Shown here: one piece after another, positions 1-13,160 of the stretch
Position numbering within the stretch: the stretch's first letter is position 1
How the letters are laid out: each line of letters starts with the position of its first letter
Translations under genes and position numbers: made by a program
Origin: Chelonoidis abingdonii
Lineage: Eukaryota > Chordata > Testudines > Testudinidae
Direction of reading: 5' to 3'
Assembly: GCF_003597395.2 (NCBI RefSeq)
Contig: NC_133774.1
Span: forward strand, 42,162,385 to 42,226,384
Length of the DNA stretch: 64,000 nt
Notes under the pieces: generated by a model
What the model was told of the DNA's origin: nothing
Database searches by the model: none
What the model saw: the letters and a program-made list of their open reading frames with translations, nothing else

Positions 1-1239
1 ATAAAGTGAGCAGGATCTGGTTGTATATATTCTCAATGCAGTATCAGAAGCATTTCTGTGGGTTTCTACAGCAAGAACAATTATAGAATAGCAGTAGTTT
101 CCTATATTAAAATTGCTGTTCTTGACTGCAGAATGATTACATTATAAAGTCTAATCCAGGATAAATTTAATGCAGGTTGCTTAAAGTAAATCACATAGAG
201 ATACAAATCAGGGATTATATTTCTCTAAATCTTTTAGGCTCGAGCAACTACCCAGTCATAACTAATGTCACTAAATGTTTGCATAATTATACTTTGATTA
301 CAAGATTATTCAAAATTGTTGATGCAAAAATAGCCTTCTAACATTTTGGGTTGTATTTACTATAAGAGTGGAAAGAAATAAAAGCAAATCACACACAGCA
401 ATCTTGATTAGAACCCTCTGGAGAGGATAATATACACTGAGGATTTATGTATAAAAGCACATAGTTATAACACTGGTGATAGAACTTAACATCAATTGCA
501 AATTCATTCAAAAAATGGAAATCAGATCAAAGAAATCCAGATTTATATTTGGAAATGATGTTTAACAAATGTTATAAAAGAGAAGCAGATAACAATGTGC
601 TTCTAAATGTCAAAACTAGATTTGAAATACAAGTTTTGAATCAAGATGTGGTTTTTATTAAATCACATCTTTGTCATGTCAGGAAAAGTTGTAAACAAGA
701 CTCCACTATTTTTCAATAAGTAAAGGTAATGTTTTCCAAATGTAAACATAAGCAAAGCCCATGCCCTGCAAAAACGTAAGCCTCTGCTTACCTTTAAACA
801 TGTGAGTAACCTCGTGGATTTCAATAGGGCTACTTAATTTCTTAAATGAGTATATGTAAATCTTTGCAGGATTGGGGCCTAAAATAGCCTCCCAGTACAA
901 ATCCATAGAATAATTTTTTCTCTCCCACAGTAGCTTGGCATTTTTTTAAATTATAGGTTGCAATTGTATCCTTTATGAAGTCAATGGGAGTTTTGACATT
1001 CACTGCATTGGAGTCAGAATTTCACCCATAATCTCTTAAAATGCATGGAGTTAAACTGTTAGGGGGGTTTACAGACTGGTAAACCTTATCTATCCATGGT
1101 AAATTAGTCAGTTATACTTCTAGATGTTTAATAATTCTGTTTCGTTGATTATTATATAAGGTCTAACCCGAACAGATTCTACAAAGGAAATTTGTGCATC
1201 ACTAGCAGACTAGCACTTTTTGAATGAATCAGTAAAACA
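1..1239. other. Unassigned AT-rich DNA
   Basis: No gene, RNA or complete element recognised. The stretch at 974-1030 (GAAGTCAATGGGAGTTTTG) belongs to a dispersed repeat motif also seen near 3058, 5100, 21990 and 45370. Confidence 0.5.
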
Positions 1240-1440
1240 GTGGATATAGGAAAAATCAGTTGATTTGATTTATTTGGACTTTCAAAGGGGCTTTCAGAAA
1301 GTTCTTTTCAAGAGATTACTGAACAAACTGGGTAGTTTTGATTTGAGAAGCAAAGTATTCTCATGGATCAAACTCTGGCTAAGCATCAGGAGAAAAAGAA
1401 TAGGACTAAATGGTCAAATTTTGTCCTGCTTGTGAATAGA
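1240..1440 (+). mobile_element. CR1 LINE fragment (reverse transcriptase region), decayed
   Basis: The plus strand resembles the CR1 reverse-transcriptase segment encoding D-I-V-Y-L-D-F-Q-K-A-F-D-x-V followed by LLxKLxxxGxxxKVLSWI. Here it is broken by indels and substitutions (for example GATTTATTTGGACTTTCAAA and TTCTCATGGATCAAACTCTG). It is an old truncated copy with no open frame. Confidence 0.65.
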
Positions 1441-1581
1441 GGCAAAACTGTTACAGTATAACAGAGTTTAGGGAAAGACATTCTACATCCATTTAATGAG
1501 GGGAAAACCCCTGGCAGAGGGGAGTGCTTTCATAAATCTTTGGCTCCTGGGTCTGCAATGGACTGTACTTTTGGGGGTTAA

Positions 1582-1915
1582 GAGGGCCGCCCAGAGGATT
1601 AGGGGGCTTGGGGTCTTCAGCGGTGGGGGTTGAAGACCTGGCACTTCGGCAGCGGGTCCCGGAGCGGAAGGATCTCCTGCCACAGGTCTTCGGAGCACTT
1701 CAGCGGCGGGTCTCGGGGTGGAAGGACCCCCTGCCACCAAATTGCCGCTGAAGACACGGAGCAGAAGCAGCTCCGGGGGCCTGGGCCCCACGAGAGTTTT
1801 CCAGGGCCCTCGGAGCGCGTGAAGGACCCCGCTACAGGGGCCCCGAAAAACTCTCGTGGGGGCCCCTGTGGGGCCTGGGGCAAATTGCCTCACTTGCCCC
1901 CCCCCGGCGGCCCTG
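1582..1915. mobile_element. hAT-type miniature element with perfect 8-bp duplication
   Basis: A GC-rich 334-bp island begins GAGGGCCGCC and ends GGCGGCCCTG (inverted termini). It is flanked by GGGGTTAA at 1574-1581 and 1916-1923. Eight-base duplications and termini of the CAGGG type are the signature of hAT transposons. The interior has CTTCGG/GGCGG modules and an internal near-palindrome, and no transposase. Confidence 0.75.
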
Positions 1916-3177
1916 GGGGTTAATCTCCTTTATTGGGTAGGAAAAATAACTATTGATAAGCTTAGATTCAGATTTGTGTTTTATGATTTTTTTTTGTATT
2001 GTAACCACTTGCTTTCACCACTCTTTATTTATAGTAAAATTTTTATTCTTTCTTAAAAAAAATCTTCTGTTTTATTATAAATACTCACAAGGGCTATGTG
2101 GTTTACAGGAGTAGTGGGTTAAGATAAAACTTAAACTGATATGCCCTGCACCTTTGGGGATAAAGGATTTGAAATTGCTGTGGGTAGCTAATCTCTGGGG
2201 CTGGATATCACAGGGAAATGATTCAAAGGGATTCTGTGATTGAGCTACACCTATTTGTTAACCTACAAGGCAAAGACAGGGCTGGCATAAGCCTACAGGA
2301 GAATGCTTAAGTGGCTGAAGGGCTGGCAGCGTCAGGAATGCCCCGCTACCATAAGATGCCTCTCATTAGCGACAGTGGGTGAAAAAGTGACTCAGAGTCT
2401 TGGGTGCCCTGAGATCCATCATAGTTCTCTCCAAGAAAAAGGGATGTACACTGGTGGTGAGATGTGCTGCTTCTATTCTGCATTTGCTCTTCAGACAGAG
2501 GCTATTCATTTCTGATGCTCTCAATCCAGCTCCTTTCATAAGCATTGTATTCACTTAAAATATTTTTTTAAAAGAATAAGTGGACTGAAGTGACATGATC
2601 TGTTTTCCAGCAGGTTTCCAAAGGCATACAGATCCTGTAGCAAGAAGGCACTTCCCACATGCTGCTCACAGAATGGACTACATGGATTTTGAGGATGATA
2701 GCCGTGGATGGTGGTTTGACATGGACATGGTGATAATCTACATTTATTCTGTTAACTGGGTCATAGGATTCATTGTTTTCTGTTTTCTTTGTTATTTTTT
2801 CTTTCCTTTTTAGGGGACTGCATTGTTTGCTTAGTAAAACTGATGCATCATGCAAACAAAGACAATGTAAATAGAAATGGTTTGAAGTAATGAATGCAGA
2901 TCTTTCTTTATGTGGTCTGGAGTTTTTATGATTCAGACTTGTATTAGCCTGCACCAAACATGACATGGGGCTTATGATCTAATTACTGGATGCTTGTGAT
3001 ATAGGCATCAAAGACTTGCGCTTTGCTGAAAACATAAAGTGAAATCCTGGCTACATTGAAGTCAGTGGGAGTTTTGGCATTGATTTCAGTGGGGCCAGAG
3101 TTTCTACCCATAATTTGTAAAATCACCAGTATATAGAAATGAAGCATCAAGATTTGTTTTGAGGAGTTACTGCTGAG

Positions 3178-3300
3178 GGGGCTGTAGCATGGTCTGAACT
3201 GAGTTCGGTTTTTGGCTCTGTACTTTGCAACCTTAAGCAGGTCACATCATCTACTGGTGCCTCAGTTTCCTCACGTGTAAAAGAGGGATGATGGAGGGAG
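3178..3300 (+). mobile_element. MIR-like SINE fragment
   Basis: The stretch with TTTGGCTCTGTACTTTGCAA, then GCAGGTCACATCATCTACTG and GTGCCTCAGTTTCCTCACGT, then TAAAAGAGGGATGATGG follows the MIR/CORE-SINE consensus order (ctctgccact, gtgaccttgggcaagtcac, tgcctcagtttcctcatctgtaaaatggg). Confidence 0.65.
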
Positions 3301-6061
3301 GATCCTCCAGCACAGACAGTGTGTGTGTCTCGAAGTTAATTATTAGCACCTTTCATGTGGAAGGATCCCAACGCACTTTAAGGGATATATAGGGATCAAT
3401 CACTCAGTTTTGAAATGCAGCCACTTTTGAGGTGGGATGCAACCACCATTTAATGCTAGCCACACTACAAAACATTTTTTAAAGCAGGGGCAATGGAACA
3501 ACTTCTCCATCTGATGCCACTGGAGGGATTTCTGATACTGTAGTAAAATGTCAGTACACAAAGATAGGACACAGTGGCTAAAACACCTGTGTTTGAGAAG
3601 TACAGGAGAGTGTTTAATTTCTAAGGACTCAGTCCTGTAAGCTACTGAGAACTCTGGTTCTGATCCAGGAAAGCACTTAAGCATGAGTAGTCCCATTAAC
3701 TTCAGCATTTGCACTGGTAACCTCAGGAGCTGCTGCTGGTGGTTCTTTCAGTTTAGCTAATACCAGTCCATCAGATTGCTAGGTGGAATTGAGTAACTGT
3801 AATGGGACTGCCCATTAAGCATGTGCTTAAGTATTTTGCTGACTCAAGGCCAGAAATGAGCAAGGCCTCAGACTTGTAGCTCATCTGAACGTTGGCACCT
3901 CCAGCAGCACATTGGCTCCTAGCATTTACTTTTCCTCAAGCTGCATAAAGTAACTTCTAAAGATTAGACATCCCTTTGAGGATTTTTTTGCAGTTAAAAT
4001 ACCTGTACAGCTAAAACTATGTTGACTGAATGGATTTGGTCACTTTCTTTTAATATTGCTCTAAAGGGTAGTGGGAAGTGTAATAATTGAAATTCGCCAT
4101 CAGTGTAGTTGTGGGCAAAAGAAAAATTAATGTATGCCATTATTTCACTTCTAATTACAATAGCTTGTCTTGTACTATTGATAGATGATCATTAGGCATA
4201 ATGTCCCCCCCACTACCATTAAAACTTTAGAGGTTTTATTAAAACTCATGGCACAATAAAATTCTCAGCAAACTTAAAACATGTTTCTCAACTATGCCAG
4301 AACTCAAGTTGTAGCTTTTGGTTTTTTAAACTTGCAAATCAACTGTTCTTGGCTCATTGAAGAGAAGGGATGTGAAGCACCTTTTCAGCCAAAATATATT
4401 TGCCCTTCCTGAGGTCAAAAAGCGTTAGACTGAAAGGATGTATCATGAAATAATTGCTTTAGCTAATTTAACTAACTTGGTGCTAGTTTAAAATGTGAAA
4501 CAGGATTTTTGGGGGGAAAGTATTAAATCAGATTTAAGAATGTAAGTAGGGTGTTTCTCAGATGAATATATCAATTAGCTAGTATTTCAAAATGTACTCA
4601 CACATAAGAAATCTATTCCAGATAACTCCAATTAAGTGAAAGTAAACTTATATAGAAAATTTCTAGTAGCATTTTATCATAGGTTTATTCTGAAAGATGA
4701 AACAGGAAGGGAGACAGTCAAATGTAGTATTGCCTTCTCCTTCTGTACAGTTACAAAAGTTGATAATTGTGGGTGGATGGATAAACTCTTCTAAATTTAG
4801 TATAAAAATTATTTTATATAACATTTCTAAGGTGCATATACATATTAGTCGAACAGTTTATGTTGTCTATACTGTTGCTTTGGTTAATGCTATTAATTGC
4901 AAAGAGTAATGAATTAATCAGATAATAAAGGAGATGGACTTAGTGTTTCAGATTTTTATATAAAGCTGTTTCTCCTTCAGAAAGACGCAGAAAGGGTAGA
5001 ATGGTTGTAGTTGCTTTTCTCTATTGCATCTTTCCTTTGAAAATGTTAGTTCATTATTACAGTCTCAAGTATGCTTCCATTGAAATGTTGTCACAAAAAT
5101 CCTATTGACTTCAGTGGGAACTGGAGTAGATCCTTTTGTGAGCAGTTTAATTCTTAAGCACATGGTCTTGTTCTGGAATGTATTTTTATCTATGAGGTTA
5201 TTACAATAAAATTTGCAATAAAATCTGAAGTTGTTTATAATATTTTTCAGTTGTGTCAACAGATATTGGGTGGAATTAAATTTGAATATTTTTTTCAACC
5301 AATTTTATGTTTCTCTTTTAATTCTGTTTTTGGGAAGCAGTAGATATTTTGGGGGGAGGGGAGTTATAATTAACACAACTATCTTTTTTTGTGCTAGCAT
5401 TCTTAATTGTTTTTGTACTCTGCGTGGAAACCCAAAGGGACTAGAAGCATTGCAATATCAAGTTTGTCATAACACACAGTGGCATGTCAACTCTTTATTC
5501 TGGGTCTGAATCTATACTGTGGATGATTTAGTACTAAATGCCCATAGTTATTCTTTCAAACAGATATAACTGCATTAAACAACACCATAATGCGAGAGAC
5601 CTAATGAGATTTTTAGCAGCTGGTGCACATTTGCTCATATATGAGGTTTCATGCTCAGCTGGTGACAAACTTTTGGTTAGCAGTTGCACTTTTACCCTCC
5701 ACAAGTCCTCTCCTGCACCCCCATTGTCCCCTACTTCTCACCATTAAACATTTTTAAAAACTAGGAAATTAATACACAAAAATTTCTTTATGAAGCACAT
5801 AGGCTTGGAGTACACAACACATTCACAGACATATACTCGTAATGTAACACAGAAACCACAAAAGCAAGAATATGAGAGGATCACACCTTACCATTACCAC
5901 AACTATCAAGGGCCCCAGACCATACTCCACAACCTTAACTCCACTCTAGCCCCAGAGATGCCAGATTTCCATCAGCCCCCTGTGACCCAGTGCCAACTGG
6001 CAGAGGGTACACCATATCATAACTCTCATCTGGCCTTACACGTTCATTGCCCCAACTCACT
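3301..6061. other. Unassigned AT-rich DNA
   Basis: Only short, compositional open frames. Nothing recognised beyond a GACTTCAGTGGGAACTGGAG motif near 5106. Confidence 0.5.
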
Positions 6062-6760
6062 GTCATAATCTGTATCTAAAAGTTGTCATGTAAGGTATCA
6101 TATGCAAACTGGTAACATTAGTCTTTATCTGTATGGGTGGTATATAAAGAATTCTAGATGTTTGCTGAAAATATGTTCCTCAGATGTGTTTCTTGGACAG
6201 TGCTGAAGCACAAGCTGTCCTACAAAAGAATGTTGTTTTGCAGGCTTTGCCATGTCTCCAATGTAAATTAAGCAAGATGTGAACTGAGACAATGAAAAAC
6301 ACATTTATATGCAAGGTAAACAATGCCATCAGGCAAGCGAATGGTTGGTGCGGGGGGAGACGATGACCAGTTAACAGTCTTGACAAGGGATAGAGACTGC
6401 ACCCCTAGGAAGCCTTCTTGCCTCTTGAAATAGGGACAATGAACTTTGAAAACTAGAACAGAAGGCAAGAAGCCATTATGTCATCCTTCACCTGAGGAGA
6501 CAAAGATAAGTGCTTTGGGCTCCATGTTGGATTCTGGCTAAAGATGGGCCAGCTGAGCTGGAAGAATGACTGTAGTGTGAAAACTATTTTGTACAACAGA
6601 CTCTAATTTAAATTCAGTTTTCGTTTTCGTTTTTACGTTCGTTTGTAACCATTTCTATCCCTACTCCTTCTATCTGGTATCACTTAAATCTAGGGTCCAT
6701 TGTTAATAAACTTGTTTTACATTTACAAAACCACCTCAGTGCTGTGTATTAAACTAAAGA
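6062..6760 (+). mobile_element. LTR-like stretch with polyadenylation signal
   Basis: AT-balanced non-coding DNA with a TATATAAAG-like box near 6140 and AATAAACTTGTTTTAC near 6705, followed by a stem typical of LTR R/U5 ends. I recognise the style from turtle retroviral-type LTRs but could not define TG...CA ends or a duplication, so this is tentative. Confidence 0.3.
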
Positions 6761-8661
6761 GTAAAACCCTCAGTTTATCTTGCAGGCTTGTGTGTATTCT
6801 GTCTCTTTGGAGGTAGCAAGTTTAACTTCCGTAAGGGTGCAGTGAGATGCTGCAGGGGAGATGGTTTTGGGGACACTTAGGACAGGAAGGGTGGTTGGGG
6901 TCACCCTGCAAGGAGTAATCAGATTGATGGAAGCCAGGGTGAGACCACTGTGCTGTGAGCATGCTACTGGCGGCAGGGCTCTCAGCCAAAGCTGCACAGC
7001 CACAAGCACCCCAGGTTACAGGGCAGACCCTTTCCTGGTCTGGATGAACCCCTGAAGCATCACAGGCCCTTACTCTCTGCATGCACTTATCTCTTTTTAA
7101 CAAACTACTCTTGCCCAACACAACCAACTCCTACACAACACATACTAGTGCCGGGGACAAGTACTCTGGGTAAGAGGTGTGTAAAAGGGTGAAAGAGGAG
7201 CAGAGGTTAGGCTATGTTGGGTGGTCTGTGGTAAAAGGTAGTTGTGCTAATGGCCAGGTGTTTACTCAGAGGGGCGGGGAAGAGGAGGAGCAAGTATGGA
7301 CAGTTAGGGGGCTTACTTGAGCAGTTGAGTCTCTTTTGTGGGTGGGGAGGTGTGGCAATCTTAACTGCTTCACAGTAAACCTTTTTCTGTATTAGCAAAT
7401 GAATCCTCACAACAGACCCCCCTTTACACAGGGGGAAACGGAGCTGAGAGTTTGATTCTCCCAGTGCCACAGAGGGAGTAATTGTCAGCGCCAGTATTAG
7501 CACTGTGACGTGTTTGATTCCTGCTCCTGTCTTCAGGCAAAGTTGGTCGCTTTGGTTTCTTTTGTAATATTAGAGTGTATGAGGAAGCTCACATTACCAC
7601 TCCCTATCAGGTACCTCTTCTCTGGCTAAATGGAAGAACTGAGTTTCCAGTGCCATCAGCACCTTTTATGTTTCGCTTAATTGTTTTTTCAAGCCTGCAA
7701 AAGAGCTAAAAATAAAAAAGCAACTCAGAGCTGAAACGGTGTGTCATAAAAAGCCCTCTGTGAACAATTAATTCATCTTTGGAGTAAAAGGCTAACCTGT
7801 TTGAGGCATCAAACGAGCATTGGCAACAAGAGCAGGAACCTGAAAGAAAGTTTCTACTCCACATCCATATGGTCCCCAGCACTTCCTTGGACAACATGGA
7901 GACTTCATACTTAGCTTGTGGGCATAGGGGAGCAGATATTGTCTCCTTCATGGTATGCTCCCTCAACCCTGTAGAAACCTTTCTGAAGTTCCAACTGTGT
8001 AGGTGGAAAGGGGTGCAGGTCACTGTGCAGTGTGAGGTGCAGAAATCTGAGTTTTTCACACAAACTCCCACCTCTCACCCACCTTTTTCTGAGGTTTGTG
8101 TCGGGGGCAGGGAGTGAGGGGAAATACTTCGGATAGAGGGAAACATTCTGAGGGCTGTCCTGCCTGGCATGCAGGGCCAAGGTGCAGCCTAAAGGTAAGG
8201 AGCTCTCCTTGTGGAGGCTCCTTCCCTCCTGTTGGTCACACACACTCCTCCGATTAAGGAATGGAACAACTGGACCTCAGCCTTTACAAACTTTAGCCAT
8301 TACTGTATAGGATGCTCTGATGGAGGTGTCTTTTTTTTCAACATCTTCTGAAATTAGCTTGCTCATATTTCCTGTAATGCACATATGGCCAAATTCTGCC
8401 TATAGTTACACTCGGGTAAGCCCAATGATTTAAATAGGGAAAAAGCTGAAGATCTACTGGATTAGAAACATGCAGGTTTCTTTAGCATTTATCTAACTTT
8501 AGTAATTTAATTCTGGTAAGCATACATTAACATCCAACAATAAAGTAAAAGTGCTCTTGGGAATTACTTTCCTGCATTATTCAGTGAAAGCTTAGCTGTA
8601 AACTATAATCTTTAATCTAGGACACTATACTTTTTACTTGATTGTATTTTTATACGGTAAT
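6761..8661. other. Unassigned DNA
   Basis: Moderately GC-rich at 6830-7500. Several overlapping frames of about 80-120 codons show no family motif, splice structure or Kozak support. Confidence 0.45.
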
Positions 8662-10071
8662 TTATTATCAGAGAGGAAATTGTTCTTAAAATTGGGCTGC
8701 AGGGGTATCTGGGCTGGTGATGGGATTTCATTAAGCTTCTTTAATTAAAAATTAACAGTCAAGTCTTATGGGACAAACAGCTTCATTTCTGATACATTCT
8801 GGAGAAAAAATGCTGAATAGACCAACAAATATGAGCTGAAGAAATGATCCTGGACATTTTAGTAGATATGTACTTAGTTACAAAAAGTCCAGGGCTTGCT
8901 TTTCAAAGAAATCCTATCAGCAGGACAGAATTAAATCGGAATTCAAAACCACTTTTTATTAGGATCAGATTGGGCCATCTGATGCATGCATGAAATTCCC
9001 ATTCAAGACACTGGGAGCTGAGTCAGGGCATTTGAAGGCAGAATTTATTCCTTTGAAGTTCCTTATGCAAAAATTCCTGAACGCTGTCAGTGTGTCGAGT
9101 GCCCTCTACAGACTGCCATTCGTGGGATGCACATCTGTTGCAGCTCAGACAATGGACCCTTTGATAGCAGTGCTGCTGGAGCGTGCTCACATCCCCTGCT
9201 GCCCCTTTCCTCACTGTTCGTGAACATTCTGAGGTGAGACTATATAAGAGAGGTGGATGCTCTGGCTGCTTCAGTTCCTTTCAAAATCCAGCTGGCAGAT
9301 CAGGAAGCAGTCTAGGTCCTTGGCCTGAATTCTTAGCCTCAGGTGTTGCCTTCTACACCTTTATCATTCTCATTAGATTTTAGTATAGTTAGATTCAAGA
9401 GGCGTGCCTCATGTTCCTGGTTTTCTCTGGCATTATATTCTCACACATGATGCCTAACCTGCCTCAGGGAGAGATAGACTCCCTCCAGAAGCTTAGTCTG
9501 CAGTATTTTCACCCCGAGGGCTTGGAATGAATGTCAGAATAGACTTCAAGCAGTGCATGTGCAGGAGGTTCTGGCAGCCAGGCCTTCCAAATCTGGCATA
9601 TCTCTTGGATCCATGAGTGAGCATAGACCAGCATCATCTCCTGATGCTTCTAGGGAGAAGAAGCTGGACAAAACTTTGCAGAAGGTTTAAAATTCCAAGA
9701 AACCTGTAGTCCCCAAGAAGGATCCTAAGCGATTGGATTCAAATTGAAAAGCAGAGAAACCACACAGGTGAGAGCCTCTGTGAGCCGAGTCAATACATGG
9801 GAGGAACACAATTGGATCCAGTCACTTTGGGTCTGTGAAAAGACCGTGCACAAGAAAGAATCTGTCTGCAGAGCCAAAAAGCACACTCAGTGGATGTTAC
9901 AGAGTCATTATCTACGGATCCTAGACCATTGGATCTCCTATATAAAACAGAAGGATTCTGGTCTTATAATGAAGCACACAGTGAACTTTTTGGATATTCT
10001 GAATCCAGCTCTCCATTCCAAGCTGCCTCAACAACTGGCCATGATATTTGTTGCTCCTATCCATCCAGATC
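8662..10071 (+). repeat. Left copy of a 1410-bp tandem duplication around a single N (assembly artefact likely)
   Basis: This stretch is repeated at 10074-11483, an offset of 1412 bases, with no difference that I saw. The junction is a single N at 10072. A tandem copy that begins exactly at an N is the usual mark of unresolved contig-end overlap. The content is mainly the start of the DIRS-like element. Confidence 0.85.
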
Positions 10072-10073
10072 NA

Positions 10074-11483
10074 TTATTATCAGAGAGGAAATTGTTCTTA
10101 AAATTGGGCTGCAGGGGTATCTGGGCTGGTGATGGGATTTCATTAAGCTTCTTTAATTAAAAATTAACAGTCAAGTCTTATGGGACAAACAGCTTCATTT
10201 CTGATACATTCTGGAGAAAAAATGCTGAATAGACCAACAAATATGAGCTGAAGAAATGATCCTGGACATTTTAGTAGATATGTACTTAGTTACAAAAAGT
10301 CCAGGGCTTGCTTTTCAAAGAAATCCTATCAGCAGGACAGAATTAAATCGGAATTCAAAACCACTTTTTATTAGGATCAGATTGGGCCATCTGATGCATG
10401 CATGAAATTCCCATTCAAGACACTGGGAGCTGAGTCAGGGCATTTGAAGGCAGAATTTATTCCTTTGAAGTTCCTTATGCAAAAATTCCTGAACGCTGTC
10501 AGTGTGTCGAGTGCCCTCTACAGACTGCCATTCGTGGGATGCACATCTGTTGCAGCTCAGACAATGGACCCTTTGATAGCAGTGCTGCTGGAGCGTGCTC
10601 ACATCCCCTGCTGCCCCTTTCCTCACTGTTCGTGAACATTCTGAGGTGAGACTATATAAGAGAGGTGGATGCTCTGGCTGCTTCAGTTCCTTTCAAAATC
10701 CAGCTGGCAGATCAGGAAGCAGTCTAGGTCCTTGGCCTGAATTCTTAGCCTCAGGTGTTGCCTTCTACACCTTTATCATTCTCATTAGATTTTAGTATAG
10801 TTAGATTCAAGAGGCGTGCCTCATGTTCCTGGTTTTCTCTGGCATTATATTCTCACACATGATGCCTAACCTGCCTCAGGGAGAGATAGACTCCCTCCAG
10901 AAGCTTAGTCTGCAGTATTTTCACCCCGAGGGCTTGGAATGAATGTCAGAATAGACTTCAAGCAGTGCATGTGCAGGAGGTTCTGGCAGCCAGGCCTTCC
11001 AAATCTGGCATATCTCTTGGATCCATGAGTGAGCATAGACCAGCATCATCTCCTGATGCTTCTAGGGAGAAGAAGCTGGACAAAACTTTGCAGAAGGTTT
11101 AAAATTCCAAGAAACCTGTAGTCCCCAAGAAGGATCCTAAGCGATTGGATTCAAATTGAAAAGCAGAGAAACCACACAGGTGAGAGCCTCTGTGAGCCGA
11201 GTCAATACATGGGAGGAACACAATTGGATCCAGTCACTTTGGGTCTGTGAAAAGACCGTGCACAAGAAAGAATCTGTCTGCAGAGCCAAAAAGCACACTC
11301 AGTGGATGTTACAGAGTCATTATCTACGGATCCTAGACCATTGGATCTCCTATATAAAACAGAAGGATTCTGGTCTTATAATGAAGCACACAGTGAACTT
11401 TTTGGATATTCTGAATCCAGCTCTCCATTCCAAGCTGCCTCAACAACTGGCCATGATATTTGTTGCTCCTATCCATCCAGATC
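10074..11483 (+). repeat. Right copy of the 1410-bp duplication
   Basis: Equals 8662-10071. This copy reads on without a break into the rest of the DIRS-like element (11484 onward), so it is the one in true context on its right side. Confidence 0.85.
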
Positions 11484-12060
11484 TGCAACGCAAACATAAT
11501 TTAGAGAAGAACTTTAGATTCCCCATACTATTGATTCTCCTCCAGAGAAGAGAAGAAGGGTGGAGATGCCTCATGAATAATCACCTTATGCTTCCATGGG
11601 TCTCCTGGTAAGATGCTACAGACCTTTTCTATTCTGTCCCTGAGATCACTGATCTCTCATCTACTATTGGAGTTGAATACGAGGTTGAATCCTCAACCAG
11701 AAGTGGAGTCTGAGCACCCTAGTCAGCCAGATAGGGCTTTTCATAAGGACAGATATTCTGCAAAACAAACATGCAGAGGATCCATACCATGACAGACACT
11801 GTGAAATGGAACTGGGCATAGATTTCTGGATGGATTAGCATGTACCCTTTGGGCTAGATGGCCTTCTCTCAGACATTCCTCAGAAAATTGCTATTCTACT
11901 AGAAATCTTCCCTCTCTAAGAGTGCAGGCAAGATTTCCATCATCGGATCTGACACTCCTGGATTTGTCTGGAATATATAAAGAAAGAGCAATTACCTATC
12001 ATCATACCAGACACACTCTCAGAAGAGGGGGAACCAGAGATGCCTGAGGAATAGCAGCAA

Positions 12061-12279
12061 ATGGATCCTGAACAGAAGGATCAGAGTTTTGCAGATGGAA
12101 ATGTGGGGATTACTACAGTAGTGCCTAGCTCTGAGGGGGCAGCACTATTTCACAGATTAGTTGACAGGATGGCAAATGCATTGAAGATCCCCTCTGTGAC
12201 AGTTGAGACTTCTAACCCAATCTTTGGCATTGTTGGCTCTCCATCCAAAAACAGAATTACACTGCTGGTATGTCTGTAG
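12061..12279 (+). pseudogene. Gag-like remnant of the DIRS-like element
   Basis: A 72-codon open piece (MDPEQKDQSFADGNVGITTV to the ITLLVCL end) upstream of the polymerase remnants. It is placed as Gag by position and resemblance to DIRS Gag segments; no conserved motif is decisive. Confidence 0.35.
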
Positions 12280-13160
12280 CAACCACCAAAAGCAGAATGG
12301 TCCACTCCTGCGTCTGCTCAGTCAGTGTAAAAAAGGTGAATAAATTATACCAATTGCCACATGAAAGTTTGGATGGGATGGGAAAACAGATTTTTTTTTC
12401 TATGTTTGGTATAAGAGTGGCTAATTATCAAGTTGTTGTCACATGCTGTTAATACTATTTCTGGGAAAAGATGGTGGTATTTGTACAATCCTTCTGAAAG
12501 ACAGCTTATTGTAAAAAATGGTTTAAAGGGTTTATTTTTTTCTAGCCAGAGCAGAGCAGCTGCTTCTGCCACTTCTCTCAGATGATATGCATGGTTTAGA
12601 TCATCAGACTCCCTCTAGAAAAAAAGACTAAACAGATGAGGTCTGTGAGAGGATGAAGGATATGAGATCTACAGCCAGCTCTTTTGGGAATATACCAGCA
12701 AACCACAATGGTACCCCATTTTTCAGATATCAGAGGAAACAATACCCATCAGTGCACTTACTGAGAAAAGAGATTTATGTACACATGTACTTACAAGTGG
12801 CTAATCAAAGCATCAGCAGCAGAAAAATGTACTGGGAACCGTGGCTTACACATGCACCTTATTCAAGTAGATCTCAGGATGAACTGGGAGAAATCATTAT
12901 TGAGCCTTGCACAGAGGATTCCTATCATAGGGGCAATTCTGGACTCCCAAATTGGCAAAGCATTCCTGACAAAAAAGAGCTAGCAAAGATTCAATCAGTT
13001 ATAGTCCTGCTGCACCAATTCTCAGTCACCTTTTCAGATCCCGTAACCTCAGCCACATATATAACACTTTACACCCGACTCAAAATGAAATGTCTCCAGC
13101 ATTCACTGGCAAAGAATTAGAGACAGAACTTAGCCAGTAGTCTGTATCATTGATCATACT

